This document shows, piece after piece, positions 35,845-45,157 of a stretch of DNA of 64,000 nucleotides. Source of the DNA: Dyella mobilis (GTDB lineage: Bacteria > Pseudomonadota > Gammaproteobacteria > Xanthomonadales > Rhodanobacteraceae). The stretch covers positions 186,001 through 250,000 of the forward strand of contig NZ_JADIKF010000039.1 of assembly GCF_016904945.1 (NCBI RefSeq), in the 5' to 3' direction. Both the position numbers and the translations under genes were made by a program. Under the pieces are notes generated by a model. It saw nothing but the letters and a program-made list of their open reading frames with translations, was not told the origin of the DNA and searched no databases. The first letter of the stretch is position 1. Every line of letters starts with the position of its first letter.

Positions 35845-37155
35845 TTACACCGATGCAAACGCATCGCGTGTGAGGTTTTCCGGCTCGCCGCGCGTGCACA
35901 CCACATCGTCTTCGATGCGGATGCCGCCATAGGAGCGGAACGCATCGACCTTGGCCCAGTCGATGTCCTTGGCGGCAGGTTTGTCGCGCAGTTCGTCCAG
36001 CAGCATGTCGATGAAGTACAGGCCGGGTTCGATGGTGACCACCATGCCCGGTTCCAGCGCACGCGTCATGCGCAGATACGGATGCCCTTCGGGGCGGGGA
36101 ATGCTGCCGCCGCTTTCGCTGGCCTGGAAACCCGCGACGTCGTGCACCTGCAGGCCGATCGGGTGGCCCAGTCCGTGCGGGAAGAATGCGGCGGTAATGC
36201 CCGACTGCACGGCGCTTTCGGCGCTTGCGTGGATGATGCCGTGTTCGCGCAGCACGTCGGCCAGGGTATGGTGTGCGTAGACGTGCAGCGCTGCATAGCT
36301 CTGGCCGTCCGTCACCTTGGAAACAAAATCCAGCTGGGCTTTTTCCACGCTGTCGATCAGTGCCTGGAATTCGCCGTGGCCGGCTGCCGCATAGGTGCGG
36401 GTGATGTCGCTGGCGTAACCGGACGCGCTACCGCCGGCATCAATCAGGAAGGAACGGCTTTGCGACGGCGGCGTGCGGTCGAAGTGGGTGTAATGCAGGA
36501 TCGCGCCGTGCTCGTTCAGGCCGACGATGCTGGGGTAGGGCAGTTCGGCGTCGATCTGCCTGGCGGCGGCAAGATAAGCGAGGTGGATGCCGAACTCGCT
36601 CTCGCCCGCGCGGAAAGCTTTCTCGGCGGCGCGATGGGCGCGCGCACCAATGCGGCTGGCTTCGCGCATCAGCTCCAGCTCGTAAGGGGTCTTGTAGCTG
36701 CGATGCCAATGCAGGTAATCGACCACGGCCGGAGGATTGTTGATCTCCACGCCGTCGATTTGCGGGCAGTTCGGCGCGATGACGGCGCAGTTGTCTTTCG
36801 GCAGCAAAGCTACGGCTTCGGCGCTGGTGCGTACGATGGTGATATCGAACTGGTCGACCCAGTAGCCGCTCGGTGCAGCCGGCACTACGTGCCAGTAATC
36901 GCGTGGCTGCACGAAGATCAGCTTCGGTTTGTGGCCGGGGGTGTAGACCACCCAGCTGCCTGGCGTGTCGGTCAGCGGCAGCCAGTGCCGAAAATGCGGG
37001 TTGGCGACAAAGGAGTAATCCTGATCGTCGAGGAATTTGCGCAGCGGCGTGCTTGCAGCAACCAGCAGATGATCGAAACCACCCAGCGACAATGCCTTAT
37101 CGGCGCGCGCGCGCAGGGTGGCGATGTGTTGGGCGTACGGGAGTTCCAGGCTCAT
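35845..37155 (-). CDS. pepQ: Xaa-Pro dipeptidase
   Basis: PepQ cleaves X-Pro dipeptides and, in E. coli, some organophosphates. ATG 37155 gives 436 residues (E. coli 443). The N-terminal domain includes FLDDQDYSFVANPHFRHW. The metal centre is visible in LIDAGGSASGYASDITRTY, HGLGHPIGLQVHD, VVTIEPGLYF and GGIRIEDDVV. The frame is open for a further 81 codons upstream but those residues lack similarity. It is transcribed alone; the PilZ gene upstream is on the same strand 91 bases away. Confidence 0.95.
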   Translation of the reverse strand: MSLELPYAQHIATLRARADKALSLGGFDHLLVAASTPLRKFLDDQDYSFVANPHFRHWLPLTDTPGSWVVYTPGHKPKLIFVQPRDYWHVVPAAPSGYWVDQFDITIVRTSAEAVALLPKDNCAVIAPNCPQIDGVEINNPPAVVDYLHWHRSYKTPYELELMREASRIGARAHRAAEKAFRAGESEFGIHLAYLAAARQIDAELPYPSIVGLNEHGAILHYTHFDRTPPSQSRSFLIDAGGSASGYASDITRTYAAAGHGEFQALIDSVEKAQLDFVSKVTDGQSYAALHVYAHHTLADVLREHGIIHASAESAVQSGITAAFFPHGLGHPIGLQVHDVAGFQASESGGSIPRPEGHPYLRMTRALEPGMVVTIEPGLYFIDMLLDELRDKPAAKDIDWAKVDAFRSYGGIRIEDDVVCTRGEPENLTRDAFASV

Positions 37156-37246
37156 GCGGCATTCCGGCGGGGGCTTCAGCCTGCCAGTGTAGCCCCGGAG
37201 CGCCGGTGAGGGAGCGTGCTGCGCCACGGGGCGCGCCGCTCCCGCA

Positions 37247-37585
37247 TCAGGCTTGCTGCAACCATTGATCCAGTTGCGTCGCGTCCGCACTGCCGATGGC
37301 GATGATCCGGTAGCCGGCCCAGATCTGGCCTGGCGTGGCGGCCGGTTCGTGCCACTGTTCCTGGATGCCGATTTCGATCGTCTGCGCGGTGCCGTCATTG
37401 CGCAGCAGCGGCAGGCTCACCTGGTACACCGCGTCGCTGCGCGGTGCGCGCTGGCCGATCAGCAGCATGCCGTTGTTGGACAGGTTGCCCAGGTGGCCCA
37501 GCACGTGGCCGCTGATCGAGTCGGTGACGGTGACGCTGTAATCCGGGCGCTTGCGTGGCGCGCGGCGTTGGTCGGGGCTGTTCAC
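37247..37585 (-). CDS. PilZ-domain protein
   Basis: The 112-residue protein is a single PilZ domain. The c-di-GMP-binding signature is visible as an arginine-rich RRAPRKRPDY near residue 7 and NLSNNGML (D/NxSxxG) near residue 34. It would act as a c-di-GMP receptor or adaptor. GTG 37585 overlaps the stop of the upstream DUF1631 gene by four bases, so the two are translationally coupled and probably functionally linked. Confidence 0.88.
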   Translation of the reverse strand: MNSPDQRRAPRKRPDYSVTVTDSISGHVLGHLGNLSNNGMLLIGQRAPRSDAVYQVSLPLLRNDGTAQTIEIGIQEQWHEPAATPGQIWAGYRIIAIGSADATQLDQWLQQA

Positions 37586-39984
37586 GTACGCGCCTCCGCT
37601 GGGGCTGATGCAGGCCGGAGCAGGCTGGTGGTCAATGCGTGCCAGGCGCGGTCGAGCAGGTTTTCTTCTTGCGCAGCTATTTCGCGCACGCGGCCGTTGG
37701 CGATTGCGCGCGCCAGCTCTTGCAGGTTCATCACGTCGCTGCGCTGGCCGCGGCGGTTGACGAACAAGCTGTTGCCGGTGACCGGTGAAAACCAGGCCAG
37801 CTTGCGTTGCGCGGTTTCACCCGTGTCCGGGTCGGTGAACTCGAACCAGGTGCCGAAGGGCAATTGCCGCAGATGATTGTGGATGCGCGCTTCACGTATG
37901 CCCAACGGCGGCACGACCGCGGCCTCTGTGACGGGCACGGTGGCTTCCTGGCCGCGTTGTTCGCCAAGGCGCTGACGCTGCTTGAGGCGTATCGCCAGGT
38001 CGGTGGCGCTGGGTACGTCCGCGGTGCGTGGCGGCACGACCGGTTTGGGCTTGGCTGGCGGAGGCGTGGGAACGGTTTGTGCCGGCGGTTGGATCGAGGC
38101 GGGCTCTTCTTCGAGCAAGGACGCAAACGTGCTGGCTTTGACCGGCGCCGCCTCGGGTTCCCGCTGCGGCATCGCTGGCGGAAGAGGTACTTCGGCAGCG
38201 GGAGATGTTTCGATGCCGATGAGTCGTTGTGCGACTTGTTCTGCTTCCTCGCTGTTCATGCCGATCTGCTGCAGGCCGGTTTCCACTTCGTGCCGCAGTT
38301 GCACCGGATCGGTCACCGGGAACTGGTTCAGCAGTTGGTCGGTGACGCGCAGTTGCTGCCGGAATCCATCGCTGTGCTCGCCGTGACGCAGCAGGTTCAG
38401 GGCCAGCACATCGGTCCACGCGCGTTCCAGCAAGGTGCGCAGCAGGCCGCGTGGCGAGGCGAGCTTGAAGCGTTCCGCCATCAACTCGTCGGCACGCTGG
38501 CGCGCCTGCTCCAGGCGTTCGCGGCCCTGCATGGCTTCGACGTGGCGGCGTTCGGAGGCCTGTGCCTTGCGGGTCAGTTGCGACAGGTTGTAGTCGATGT
38601 CGGCGAGCAGGCTGGTGTAGAGGCCGGCACTCGGCGGCTCCTCCTGCGCGCGCTCCACCAACTGGCCGAGCTTGGCCAGCAATTGGTGGTCGGTTTCGCC
38701 ATTGGGACCGGCAAGCCAATGATTGACCGTCTCGGCGAGTTTGCCGAGCACCTGGCGTGCGGGGTGCTCGCGCTGATCGAAGAAGTCGCGATCCTGGATG
38801 GCCAGGCGCAGCAGCGGCAGTTGCAGATTGCCGAGCAGCTGCCGCGCATCGGGGCCGTGTTGCAGCTGGGTGGCGAGCTGTTCGAACAGCATGGCGACAA
38901 GCTCCACCGTGTCGCCTTGTTCGTCGCTGAGCTGCATGCGAGCCGCGCCGGAAGGAAGGCCGGTGTTGAGCTGCAGCAGCAGTTCTTCGTGCAGGCGTTG
39001 GGCGCTGCGCAGTTCGCGGCTGGTGTGGTCGGTAACCTGCACCACGTGTTGCTGCAGGGCGCTCAATGCAAGCTGCAACTCTTCCGGCGTAGCGGTGCGC
39101 GCGCCTGCGTTGGGGGCGGGCGCCGCAGCGCTGGCATGTTGCCGCGCCAGCAGGTCTCGCAGCGTTTCCAGCACGGCGATGGGTTCGCTGCGCTCGCCGG
39201 GGTTTGCCGCTGCGGCTGGCGCGGCTCCCGGCGCAACAGCCGCGTTGCCGCTTTGCGTCGGGCCGTGGCTCGGCCGTACCGCGGCAAAGGCGCGAAATTG
39301 CGGCAGGATGCTGTCGGCGAGCAGCTTGGCGTTGATTCCGTCGTAGAGCGAGACCAGTGCGCCACCGACGCTGTTTTCGAACACCTGCAACAGCATCAGT
39401 CGATGTTCGATCGGCAAGTTCAGCGGATCACTGGCCGCGCGCAGGATGCGGGCAATGTTTTGCGGTCCCGGCGGCAGGTCCATGCCTTCCAGCGGGGGCG
39501 CACCCACCAAGACTGCAAGGCGATAGGACAGCTCGGACAACAAGGCACCGTTGTGTGCTTCGGTGCGCGCGGCGAGTTTGTCGAGCGCTGCGGTCAATTC
39601 GTGTTCGGTGCGGTCGAGCAGGGTCAGCGATTGCAGGCTCAGCGGTTGTGGCGCTTCGTCATCGTCGATGCGGCCCATTTGCTCGAAGCTGTCGCGCAGA
39701 CGCGCCGCGAACGATTGAATGAAGCCGTCGCGACCTTGCTGCACGAGATTGCGGCTGTCGAAACAGCGCTGCTGTTCGAGATGGTTGCGCGATTTTTCAG
39801 CCTGTTCGTAGAGACGTTTGTCGAAGCGATCCAGGCACAGGCGCAGCGTCGGTTCGATCCAGTGATCGCACAGCGTGCAGGCAGCGTCGATCAGTTTGCG
39901 CGCACGCGCGGGCATCTCCTCGCCATAGGCGCGGCGAGCGTGATCGCGAACGGCAGAAGGATGCGCCTTCGATTCCACATCCAT
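37582..39984 (-). CDS. DUF1631 family protein
   Basis: This large 800-residue, mostly helical cytoplasmic protein belongs to the DUF1631 family of beta- and gammaproteobacteria, whose function is not established. It contains long coiled-coil stretches (e.g. KRLYEQAEKSRNHLEQQ), a Pro/Ala-rich linker near 240–300 and another near 610–690. The C-terminal ~110-residue domain begins LRQLPFGTWFEFTDPDTGE and includes NSLFVNRRGQRSDVM. That last domain resembles the PilZ-like barrel often found at this end. It overlaps the PilZ gene by four bases. A c-di-GMP-related scaffold role is inference. Confidence 0.88.
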   Translation of the reverse strand: MDVESKAHPSAVRDHARRAYGEEMPARARKLIDAACTLCDHWIEPTLRLCLDRFDKRLYEQAEKSRNHLEQQRCFDSRNLVQQGRDGFIQSFAARLRDSFEQMGRIDDDEAPQPLSLQSLTLLDRTEHELTAALDKLAARTEAHNGALLSELSYRLAVLVGAPPLEGMDLPPGPQNIARILRAASDPLNLPIEHRLMLLQVFENSVGGALVSLYDGINAKLLADSILPQFRAFAAVRPSHGPTQSGNAAVAPGAAPAAAANPGERSEPIAVLETLRDLLARQHASAAAPAPNAGARTATPEELQLALSALQQHVVQVTDHTSRELRSAQRLHEELLLQLNTGLPSGAARMQLSDEQGDTVELVAMLFEQLATQLQHGPDARQLLGNLQLPLLRLAIQDRDFFDQREHPARQVLGKLAETVNHWLAGPNGETDHQLLAKLGQLVERAQEEPPSAGLYTSLLADIDYNLSQLTRKAQASERRHVEAMQGRERLEQARQRADELMAERFKLASPRGLLRTLLERAWTDVLALNLLRHGEHSDGFRQQLRVTDQLLNQFPVTDPVQLRHEVETGLQQIGMNSEEAEQVAQRLIGIETSPAAEVPLPPAMPQREPEAAPVKASTFASLLEEEPASIQPPAQTVPTPPPAKPKPVVPPRTADVPSATDLAIRLKQRQRLGEQRGQEATVPVTEAAVVPPLGIREARIHNHLRQLPFGTWFEFTDPDTGETAQRKLAWFSPVTGNSLFVNRRGQRSDVMNLQELARAIANGRVREIAAQEENLLDRAWHALTTSLLRPASAPAEART

Positions 39985-40056
39985 GACCCAGGTCCCAATC
40001 TTTCCCCAGTGGAAAGTGTAAGGGGTAACTGGCCTGCCGTCATGCGACGCAGAGAT

Positions 40057-41220
40057 TCAGTCCAGGAAGCTGGCGATGACGTCGTTGAGGAAGCGCTGGC
40101 CCAGGGGGGTGGTGGTGAGGCGCTCGGGATCGGCGACCAGCCAGCCACGCCGATAACCTTCGGTCAGGCGGTGCGCGATCTGCTGTACCGGCAGCCCGGT
40201 GCGTGCGCTGAAGTCTTCGATGGAAACGCCCTCGATCAGGCGCAGTGCGTTGAGTGCGTACTCGAACGGCAGCTCCGCCGCGGCGACCTCGGCATGCCCG
40301 CCTATACGAGTCTTGCCGCCGGCCGCTTCCAGGTAGGCGTTGGGGTGGCGGGTTTTCCAGCGTCGCAAGACCTTGCCGGCGACGGCGTCGGTCACTTTGC
40401 CGTGCGCGCCGGCGCCCAGCCCCAGGTAGTCGCCAAAGCGCCAGTAATTGAGGTTGTGTTCGCAGCGCCGCCCAGGCTGGGCGTAGGCGGAAATTTCGTA
40501 TTGCGCGTAGCCGGCTTCGGCCAGCCGCGCTTCGCAGGCTTCCTGCATGGCCCAGGCCGCGTCGTCGTCCGGCAGCGGCGGGGGGTGCGCGGCGAATACT
40601 GTGTTGGGTTCCAGGGTGAGCTGGTAGTGCGAGATGTGGGTGGGCCGCAGGGCGAGTGCGCCCTCCACGTCGGCCAGCGCCCCCTCCAGCGATTGCTCGG
40701 GCAAGGCGTACATCAGGTCGAGGTTGATGTTGCCGATGCCGGCGTCCTGCGCCGATTTCACCGCGGCTTGCGCTTCCCCGGCCGAATGGATGCGGCCCAG
40801 GCGCTTGAGCTTGTCGTCGTCGAAACTCTGGATGCCGAATGAAATGCGATTGACGCCGGCCGCCAGGTAGCCGTCAAAACGACCATGCTCGACCGTGCCT
40901 GGGTTGGTCTCCAGGGTTATTTCGCAATGTTCCGCAAACGGCAGGCGCTCGCGGACGCCATCCAGGAAGCGGGCGACCAGATCCGGCTGCAGCAGGCTGG
41001 GGGTGCCGCCGCCGAAAAAGACGCTGACGATCGGACGGCCGTTCAGCGCTTCGCCAAAATCGGCACGGTCTGCGTCCAGGTCGGCTAATAGCGTGTCGAC
41101 GTAAGCGGCATACGGCGGCTCGCCGCGCATCCCGTGCGAGTTGAAGTCGCAGTAGGGGCACTTCTTTACGCACCACGGCACGTGCACGTACAAGGCCAGC
41201 GGTGGAGCGATCAGCGGCAT
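40057..41220 (-). CDS. hemW: HemW-type radical SAM heme chaperone
   Basis: HemW binds heme and a 4Fe-4S cluster and is thought to deliver heme to respiratory enzymes; it is often misnamed oxygen-independent coproporphyrinogen oxidase. The 387-residue product has the radical SAM CVKKCPYC motif in YVHVPWCVKKCPYCDFNSHG, then VFFGGGTPSLL. It lacks the long N-terminal extension of true HemN. A C-terminal HemN_C-like domain (EYALNALRLIEGV) is present. ATG 41220 is three bases from the rdgB stop, in a rph–rdgB–hemW operon. Confidence 0.94.
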   Translation of the reverse strand: MPLIAPPLALYVHVPWCVKKCPYCDFNSHGMRGEPPYAAYVDTLLADLDADRADFGEALNGRPIVSVFFGGGTPSLLQPDLVARFLDGVRERLPFAEHCEITLETNPGTVEHGRFDGYLAAGVNRISFGIQSFDDDKLKRLGRIHSAGEAQAAVKSAQDAGIGNINLDLMYALPEQSLEGALADVEGALALRPTHISHYQLTLEPNTVFAAHPPPLPDDDAAWAMQEACEARLAEAGYAQYEISAYAQPGRRCEHNLNYWRFGDYLGLGAGAHGKVTDAVAGKVLRRWKTRHPNAYLEAAGGKTRIGGHAEVAAAELPFEYALNALRLIEGVSIEDFSARTGLPVQQIAHRLTEGYRRGWLVADPERLTTTPLGQRFLNDVIASFLD

Positions 41221-41223
41221 GGC

Positions 41224-41823
41224 TCAGGCGCGCAGTTCGGCGATGCGGGCATGCAGTTGGGCCATGGCCTGCGCGCGATGACTGAGGCGATTTTTCACGA
41301 CCGGTTCCAGCTCGGCGGCGCTGAGCAGCTGTTCGTGCGGCAGGAACAGCGGGTCGTAGCCGAAGCCGTGCGTGCCGCGCGGCGCTTCCAGCACGCGGCC
41401 ATGCCAGCGACCTTCGGCGACGATCGGGGCAGGGTCGTCGGCATGCATGAGCAAGGCCAGCACGCTGATGAAGAACGCACCGCGTCCTTCAGCCGGTATG
41501 CCGTCGAGTTCGTGCAGCAGCTTGGCGTTATTGGCGGCGTTGTCGCCATGGCCGCCGCTGTAGCGCGCGGAGTACAGGCCGGGCGCGCCGCGCAGATGGG
41601 CGACGCAGAGCCCGGAGTCGTCGGCCAGCGCCGGCAGCCCGGTGATACGAGATGCGTGACGCGCCTTGAGCAGCGCGTTTTCGACGAAGGTGAGGCCGGT
41701 CTCCTCGGCATCTTCGACGCCCAGTTCGCTCTGCGGAATCACCTCAAAATGGCTGTCGGCAAGCAGGGCGTTGAATTCGGCAAGCTTGCCGCGGTTGCTG
41801 CTGGCGAGAACGATGCGTTGCAT
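41224..41823 (-). CDS. rdgB: dITP/XTP pyrophosphatase
   Basis: RdgB hydrolyses deaminated purine nucleotides (dITP, dXTP) to keep them out of DNA. The 199-residue product shows IVLASSNRGKLAEF, EETGLTFVENALLKARHAS, ALADDSGLCV, GVYSARYSG-like GLYSARYSGG and HGFGYDPLFLP, all family hallmarks. It lies between rph and hemW with gaps of three bases on each side, the common operon order. Confidence 0.96.
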   Translation of the reverse strand: MQRIVLASSNRGKLAEFNALLADSHFEVIPQSELGVEDAEETGLTFVENALLKARHASRITGLPALADDSGLCVAHLRGAPGLYSARYSGGHGDNAANNAKLLHELDGIPAEGRGAFFISVLALLMHADDPAPIVAEGRWHGRVLEAPRGTHGFGYDPLFLPHEQLLSAAELEPVVKNRLSHRAQAMAQLHARIAELRA

Positions 41824-41826
41824 GGG

Positions 41827-42555
41827 TCAGTTCGATTCCAGTGCTTCGCGCTGCAAACGCACCAGTTCGCCGATGCCTTTTTCGGCGAGATTGAGCATGG
41901 CGTCCATTTCGTCGCGGCGGAAGGCGTGGCCTTCGGCGGTACCTTGCACTTCGATCAAGCCGCCGCCGTCGTTCATCACCACGTTCATGTCGGTGTCGCA
42001 GTTGGAATCTTCGGCGTAGTCGAGATCCAGCACCGGCATGCCCTGATACACGCCGACGGAAATGGCCGCCACGGCGCCGACGATCGGATTGCGCCGCAGG
42101 TTCTCGCGCTTCATCAAGACGCTGACGGCATCGACCAGCGCCACGTAGGCGCCGGTGATCGCCGCCGTGCGGGTGCCGCCATCGGCTTGCAGCACGTCGC
42201 AATCCAGGGTGATGACGCGCTCACCCAGCGCCTGGCGATCGACGCATGCGCGCAGGCTGCGGCCGATCAGGCGCTGGATTTCCATGGTGCGCCCGCCCTG
42301 GCTGCCGCGGGTGGCCTCGCGCTGCGTGCGGGAGGAGGTGGCGCGCGGCAACATGCCGTATTCGGCGGTGACCCAGCCCTCGCCTTTGCCGCGCAGCCAA
42401 GGCGGCAGGCGGTCTTCGACGCTTGCGGTGCACAGCACACGGGTGTCGCCGAAGGCGATCAGCACGGAGCCTTCGGCATGGCGGGTGTAGTGGCGCTCGA
42501 TCGAGATGGAACGCAATTGATCGTTGGCGCGACCGCTAGGGCGGGACACTGTCAT
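41827..42555 (-). CDS. rph: Ribonuclease PH
   Basis: RNase PH is a phosphorolytic 3'-5' exoribonuclease trimming tRNA 3' ends. ATG 42555 gives 242 residues (family ~238–245), with [72 protein letters not shown] and [16 protein letters not shown]. An open upstream extension to 42645 overlaps the yicC promoter and lacks similarity. It is divergent from yicC, the common arrangement. Confidence 0.97.
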   Translation of the reverse strand: MTVSRPSGRANDQLRSISIERHYTRHAEGSVLIAFGDTRVLCTASVEDRLPPWLRGKGEGWVTAEYGMLPRATSSRTQREATRGSQGGRTMEIQRLIGRSLRACVDRQALGERVITLDCDVLQADGGTRTAAITGAYVALVDAVSVLMKRENLRRNPIVGAVAAISVGVYQGMPVLDLDYAEDSNCDTDMNVVMNDGGGLIEVQGTAEGHAFRRDEMDAMLNLAEKGIGELVRLQREALESN

Positions 42556-42631
42556 AGGAGCTTGGTTGGGCAAGTCAGGGCGGGACAGTTTACCATTGCC
42601 CCCTTTCAGCATCGCCCAAGGCCGTTTCCCG

Positions 42632-43489
42632 ATGATCCGCAGCATGACTGCCTACGCCTCCGCCGAGGCCGCTACCCCCGCCGGGGTGCTGACGTGCGAG
42701 CTGCGTACGGTCAACCACCGTTATCTGGAGATCAGCCCGCGCCTGCCCGAAGACCTGCGCAATTTCGAGCCGGCCTTGCGCGAGCGCATTGCCACGCGCC
42801 TCTCGCGCGGCAAGGTGGACGTGATCGTGCGCCGTGGCGAGTCGCGCGGCGAATCGCTGCAGGTCGACCACGTGCTGGTCGCCCGCCTGGGCGAACTGGC
42901 CCTGGATATGGAGAGCCGTTTTCCGCGCCTGCGCGTCGAATTCACCGAATTGCTGCGTTTCCCCGGCGTGCTGCAGCATGCCGAAGTGGATCAGGACGCC
43001 CAGCAGGCCGCTTTGCTCGGCGTGCTGGATCGCGCTCTGGATGCCCTCACGGCAACCCGCGAGCGGGAAGGCTCCAAGCTGGGCGAGATTTTGCGGGAGC
43101 GCCTGGACGGCATCGAGCGCATCGTCGCCGACGTGCGTGTGTGGATGCCGGAGATTCGCGTCGCGCTGCGCACGCGCCTGGAATCGCGCCTGGCCGACCT
43201 GAAGCAGCCCGCCGATCCTGGCCGCCTGGAGCAGGAACTGGTTTTGCAGGTCACCCGTTCCGACGTGGACGAGGAGCTGGACCGGTTGAGCACCCACATC
43301 ACCGAAACGCGTCGCGTGCTGGGCCTCAAGGAGCCGGTGGGCCGGCGCCTCGACTTCCTGATGCAGGAGTTCAACCGCGAGGCGAACACGCTGGGTTCCA
43401 AATCGGTGGATGCGCGCAGCACGAACGCAGCGGTTGAGCTGAAGGTGCTGATCGAGCAGATGCGCGAACAGGTGCAGAACATCGAATGA
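42632..43489 (+). CDS. yicC: YicC family endoribonuclease
   Basis: YicC proteins are hexameric endoribonucleases; E. coli YicC acts on small RNAs such as RyhB together with PNPase. ATG 42632 gives a 285-residue product starting [13 protein letters not shown], the family start. [31 protein letters not shown], and the C-terminal [19 protein letters not shown] with [18 protein letters not shown] are characteristic. It precedes gmk by 108 bases, the usual order. Confidence 0.94.
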   Translation: MIRSMTAYASAEAATPAGVLTCELRTVNHRYLEISPRLPEDLRNFEPALRERIATRLSRGKVDVIVRRGESRGESLQVDHVLVARLGELALDMESRFPRLRVEFTELLRFPGVLQHAEVDQDAQQAALLGVLDRALDALTATREREGSKLGEILRERLDGIERIVADVRVWMPEIRVALRTRLESRLADLKQPADPGRLEQELVLQVTRSDVDEELDRLSTHITETRRVLGLKEPVGRRLDFLMQEFNREANTLGSKSVDARSTNAAVELKVLIEQMREQVQNIE

Positions 43490-43597
43490 GAACGCTGCGC
43501 GCTACTGCGACGCCACGCTCATCGTGGCCCCTTACCCCAGGACGCCTCCCCCTTTTTAATCGGGGCTGGGGCAGCGGGGACGAAGGAGCTGCGCGTC

Positions 43598-44227
43598 ATG
43601 TCGGCTAATCACGGCGGCACGCTGTTTATCGTGGCGGCCCCCTCCGGGGCGGGCAAGTCCACCTTGGTCAATGCCTTGCTGGAGCGCGAACCCGGCATTT
43701 CGCTGTCGATCTCGCACACCACGCGCCCGCCGCGGCCGGGTGAGCAATACGGCCGGCACTACTATTTTGTGGAGCGCGCGGAGTTCGAGCGCGAGGTGGC
43801 CGAGGGCATTTTTCTCGAGCACGCCGAAGTGCACGGCAATTTCTATGGCACCTCGTGCAAGACGGTGCAGGAGTTGTTGGAGCAGGGCCGCGACGTGCTG
43901 CTGGAAATCGATTGGCAGGGGGCGGCGCAGATCCGCAAGACCAAGCCCGATTGCGTGAGCGTGTTCATTCTGCCCCCGTCGCGGACCGAACTGGAGCGGC
44001 GCCTGCGCGGTCGCGGATCGGACAGCGAAGAGGTGATCGAGCGGCGCCTGCGCAACTCGCGAGGCGAGATCGCCCACGCCCACGAGTTCGATTACATCGT
44101 CGTCAACGATCGTTTCGAGGACGCGCTGGACGGGATTCAGGCCATCGTGCGGGCCGTACGCCAGCGCAGCGAACTGCAATGCCAGCGGCATGAAGCCCTG
44201 ATCGGGGAACTTCTGGCCGAGGACTAG
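43598..44227 (+). CDS. gmk: Guanylate kinase
   Basis: Gmk phosphorylates GMP to GDP. The 209-residue product has the P-loop FIVAAPSGAGKSTLV (residues ~10–24), SISHTTRPPRPGE (GMP binding), HYYFVERAEFEREV, and VLLEIDWQGAAQIRK. AAGGAG nine bases upstream supports ATG 43598. In many gammaproteobacteria rpoZ follows directly; here the mla operon intervenes. Confidence 0.96.
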   Translation: MSANHGGTLFIVAAPSGAGKSTLVNALLEREPGISLSISHTTRPPRPGEQYGRHYYFVERAEFEREVAEGIFLEHAEVHGNFYGTSCKTVQELLEQGRDVLLEIDWQGAAQIRKTKPDCVSVFILPPSRTELERRLRGRGSDSEEVIERRLRNSRGEIAHAHEFDYIVVNDRFEDALDGIQAIVRAVRQRSELQCQRHEALIGELLAED

Positions 44228-44275
44228 GCTCTCTTTGGGCTCGGGTGATTACTACACTGGTCCGTATAGCATTGG

Positions 44276-45157
44276 ATGCCCACTTCAGTTAACTTCAACA
44301 CTTTGGCTGCTCCCCCGCCTATGACCACTACCGTCCCCGCCAAGTCCGACGATCGTGCCCTGGTGCGCATCCGTGGCCTCACCACGGTGCTCAGCGGCAA
44401 GACCGTGTTCGACGCCCTGGACCTGGACATCCCGCGGGGCAAGGTCACGGCCATCATGGGCCCCAGCGGCACCGGCAAGACCACCCTGCTCAAGCACATT
44501 ACGGGGCAGATGCGCAGCGGCCGGGGCGAGGTGCGGGTGGATGGCCTGAACGTGCCGGAGCTGTCCCGCGACCAGCTTTTCCAGCTGCGCGAGCGCATCG
44601 GCTATCTGTTCCAGAATTCCGCGCTGCTCACCGATTTCGACGTCTTCGAGAACGTGGCCTTCCCGCTGCGCCAGCACACCAAGCTGCCGGAAGTGCTGAT
44701 CCGCAATATCGTGCTCACCAAGCTGCAGGCCGTCGGCCTGCGCGGTGCGGCCGCGCTGATGCCCAACGAGCTGTCCGGCGGCATGGCGCGGCGCGTGGCG
44801 CTGGCGCGTGCGATCGTGTTCGACCCCATGCTGATCCTGTACGACGAACCGTTCGTGGGGCTGGACCCGATCGCCCTCAACCAGGTGCTGAAGCTGATCC
44901 GTACGCTCAACGACACGCTGGGCATCACCAGCGTGCTGGTCGCGCACGAGCTGGCGGCCATCAAAGAGGTGGCCGATCACGTTTTCCTGATTGCCAACGG
45001 CAAAGTGGTCGCCCAGGGCGACCCGAAAACCATCGCCGACGACGGTTCGCCGTGGACGCGCCAGTTCTTCGGGGGCGAGGCCGATGGCCCGGTGCCGTTC
45101 CAATACCCGGCTGGCGATTACGCGCAGGCCCTCGGTTTCAAGCAAGGTGAGGCATGA
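44276..45157 (+). CDS. mlaF: Phospholipid ABC transporter ATP-binding protein MlaF
   Basis: MlaF is the ATPase of the MlaFEDB inner-membrane complex that maintains outer-membrane lipid asymmetry. The 293-residue product has Walker A GPSGTGKTTLLKH, Q-loop FQNSALLTDFDVFENVAFP, signature LSGGMARRVALARAI, Walker B ILYDEPFVGLDP and VLVAHEL. ATG 44276 is the longest start; ATG 44321 (MTTTVPAKS) is an alternative and neither has a clear ribosome-binding site. A TATAGC word just upstream of 44276 could be a -10 box, which would favour 44321. The stop overlaps mlaE by four bases. Confidence 0.94.
   Translation: MPTSVNFNTLAAPPPMTTTVPAKSDDRALVRIRGLTTVLSGKTVFDALDLDIPRGKVTAIMGPSGTGKTTLLKHITGQMRSGRGEVRVDGLNVPELSRDQLFQLRERIGYLFQNSALLTDFDVFENVAFPLRQHTKLPEVLIRNIVLTKLQAVGLRGAAALMPNELSGGMARRVALARAIVFDPMLILYDEPFVGLDPIALNQVLKLIRTLNDTLGITSVLVAHELAAIKEVADHVFLIANGKVVAQGDPKTIADDGSPWTRQFFGGEADGPVPFQYPAGDYAQALGFKQGEA

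Noticed and set aside
37807..40842. Very long open frame (over 1000 codons) on the plus strand opposite the DUF1631 and hemW genes
   Set aside because: It is antisense to two well-supported genes; its translation is Arg/Ala/Gln/Gly-rich without domains, the usual shadow of high-GC third positions.
41134..43437. 767-codon plus-strand frame across rdgB, rph and yicC
   Set aside because: Overlaps three conserved genes; no domain and no credible start.
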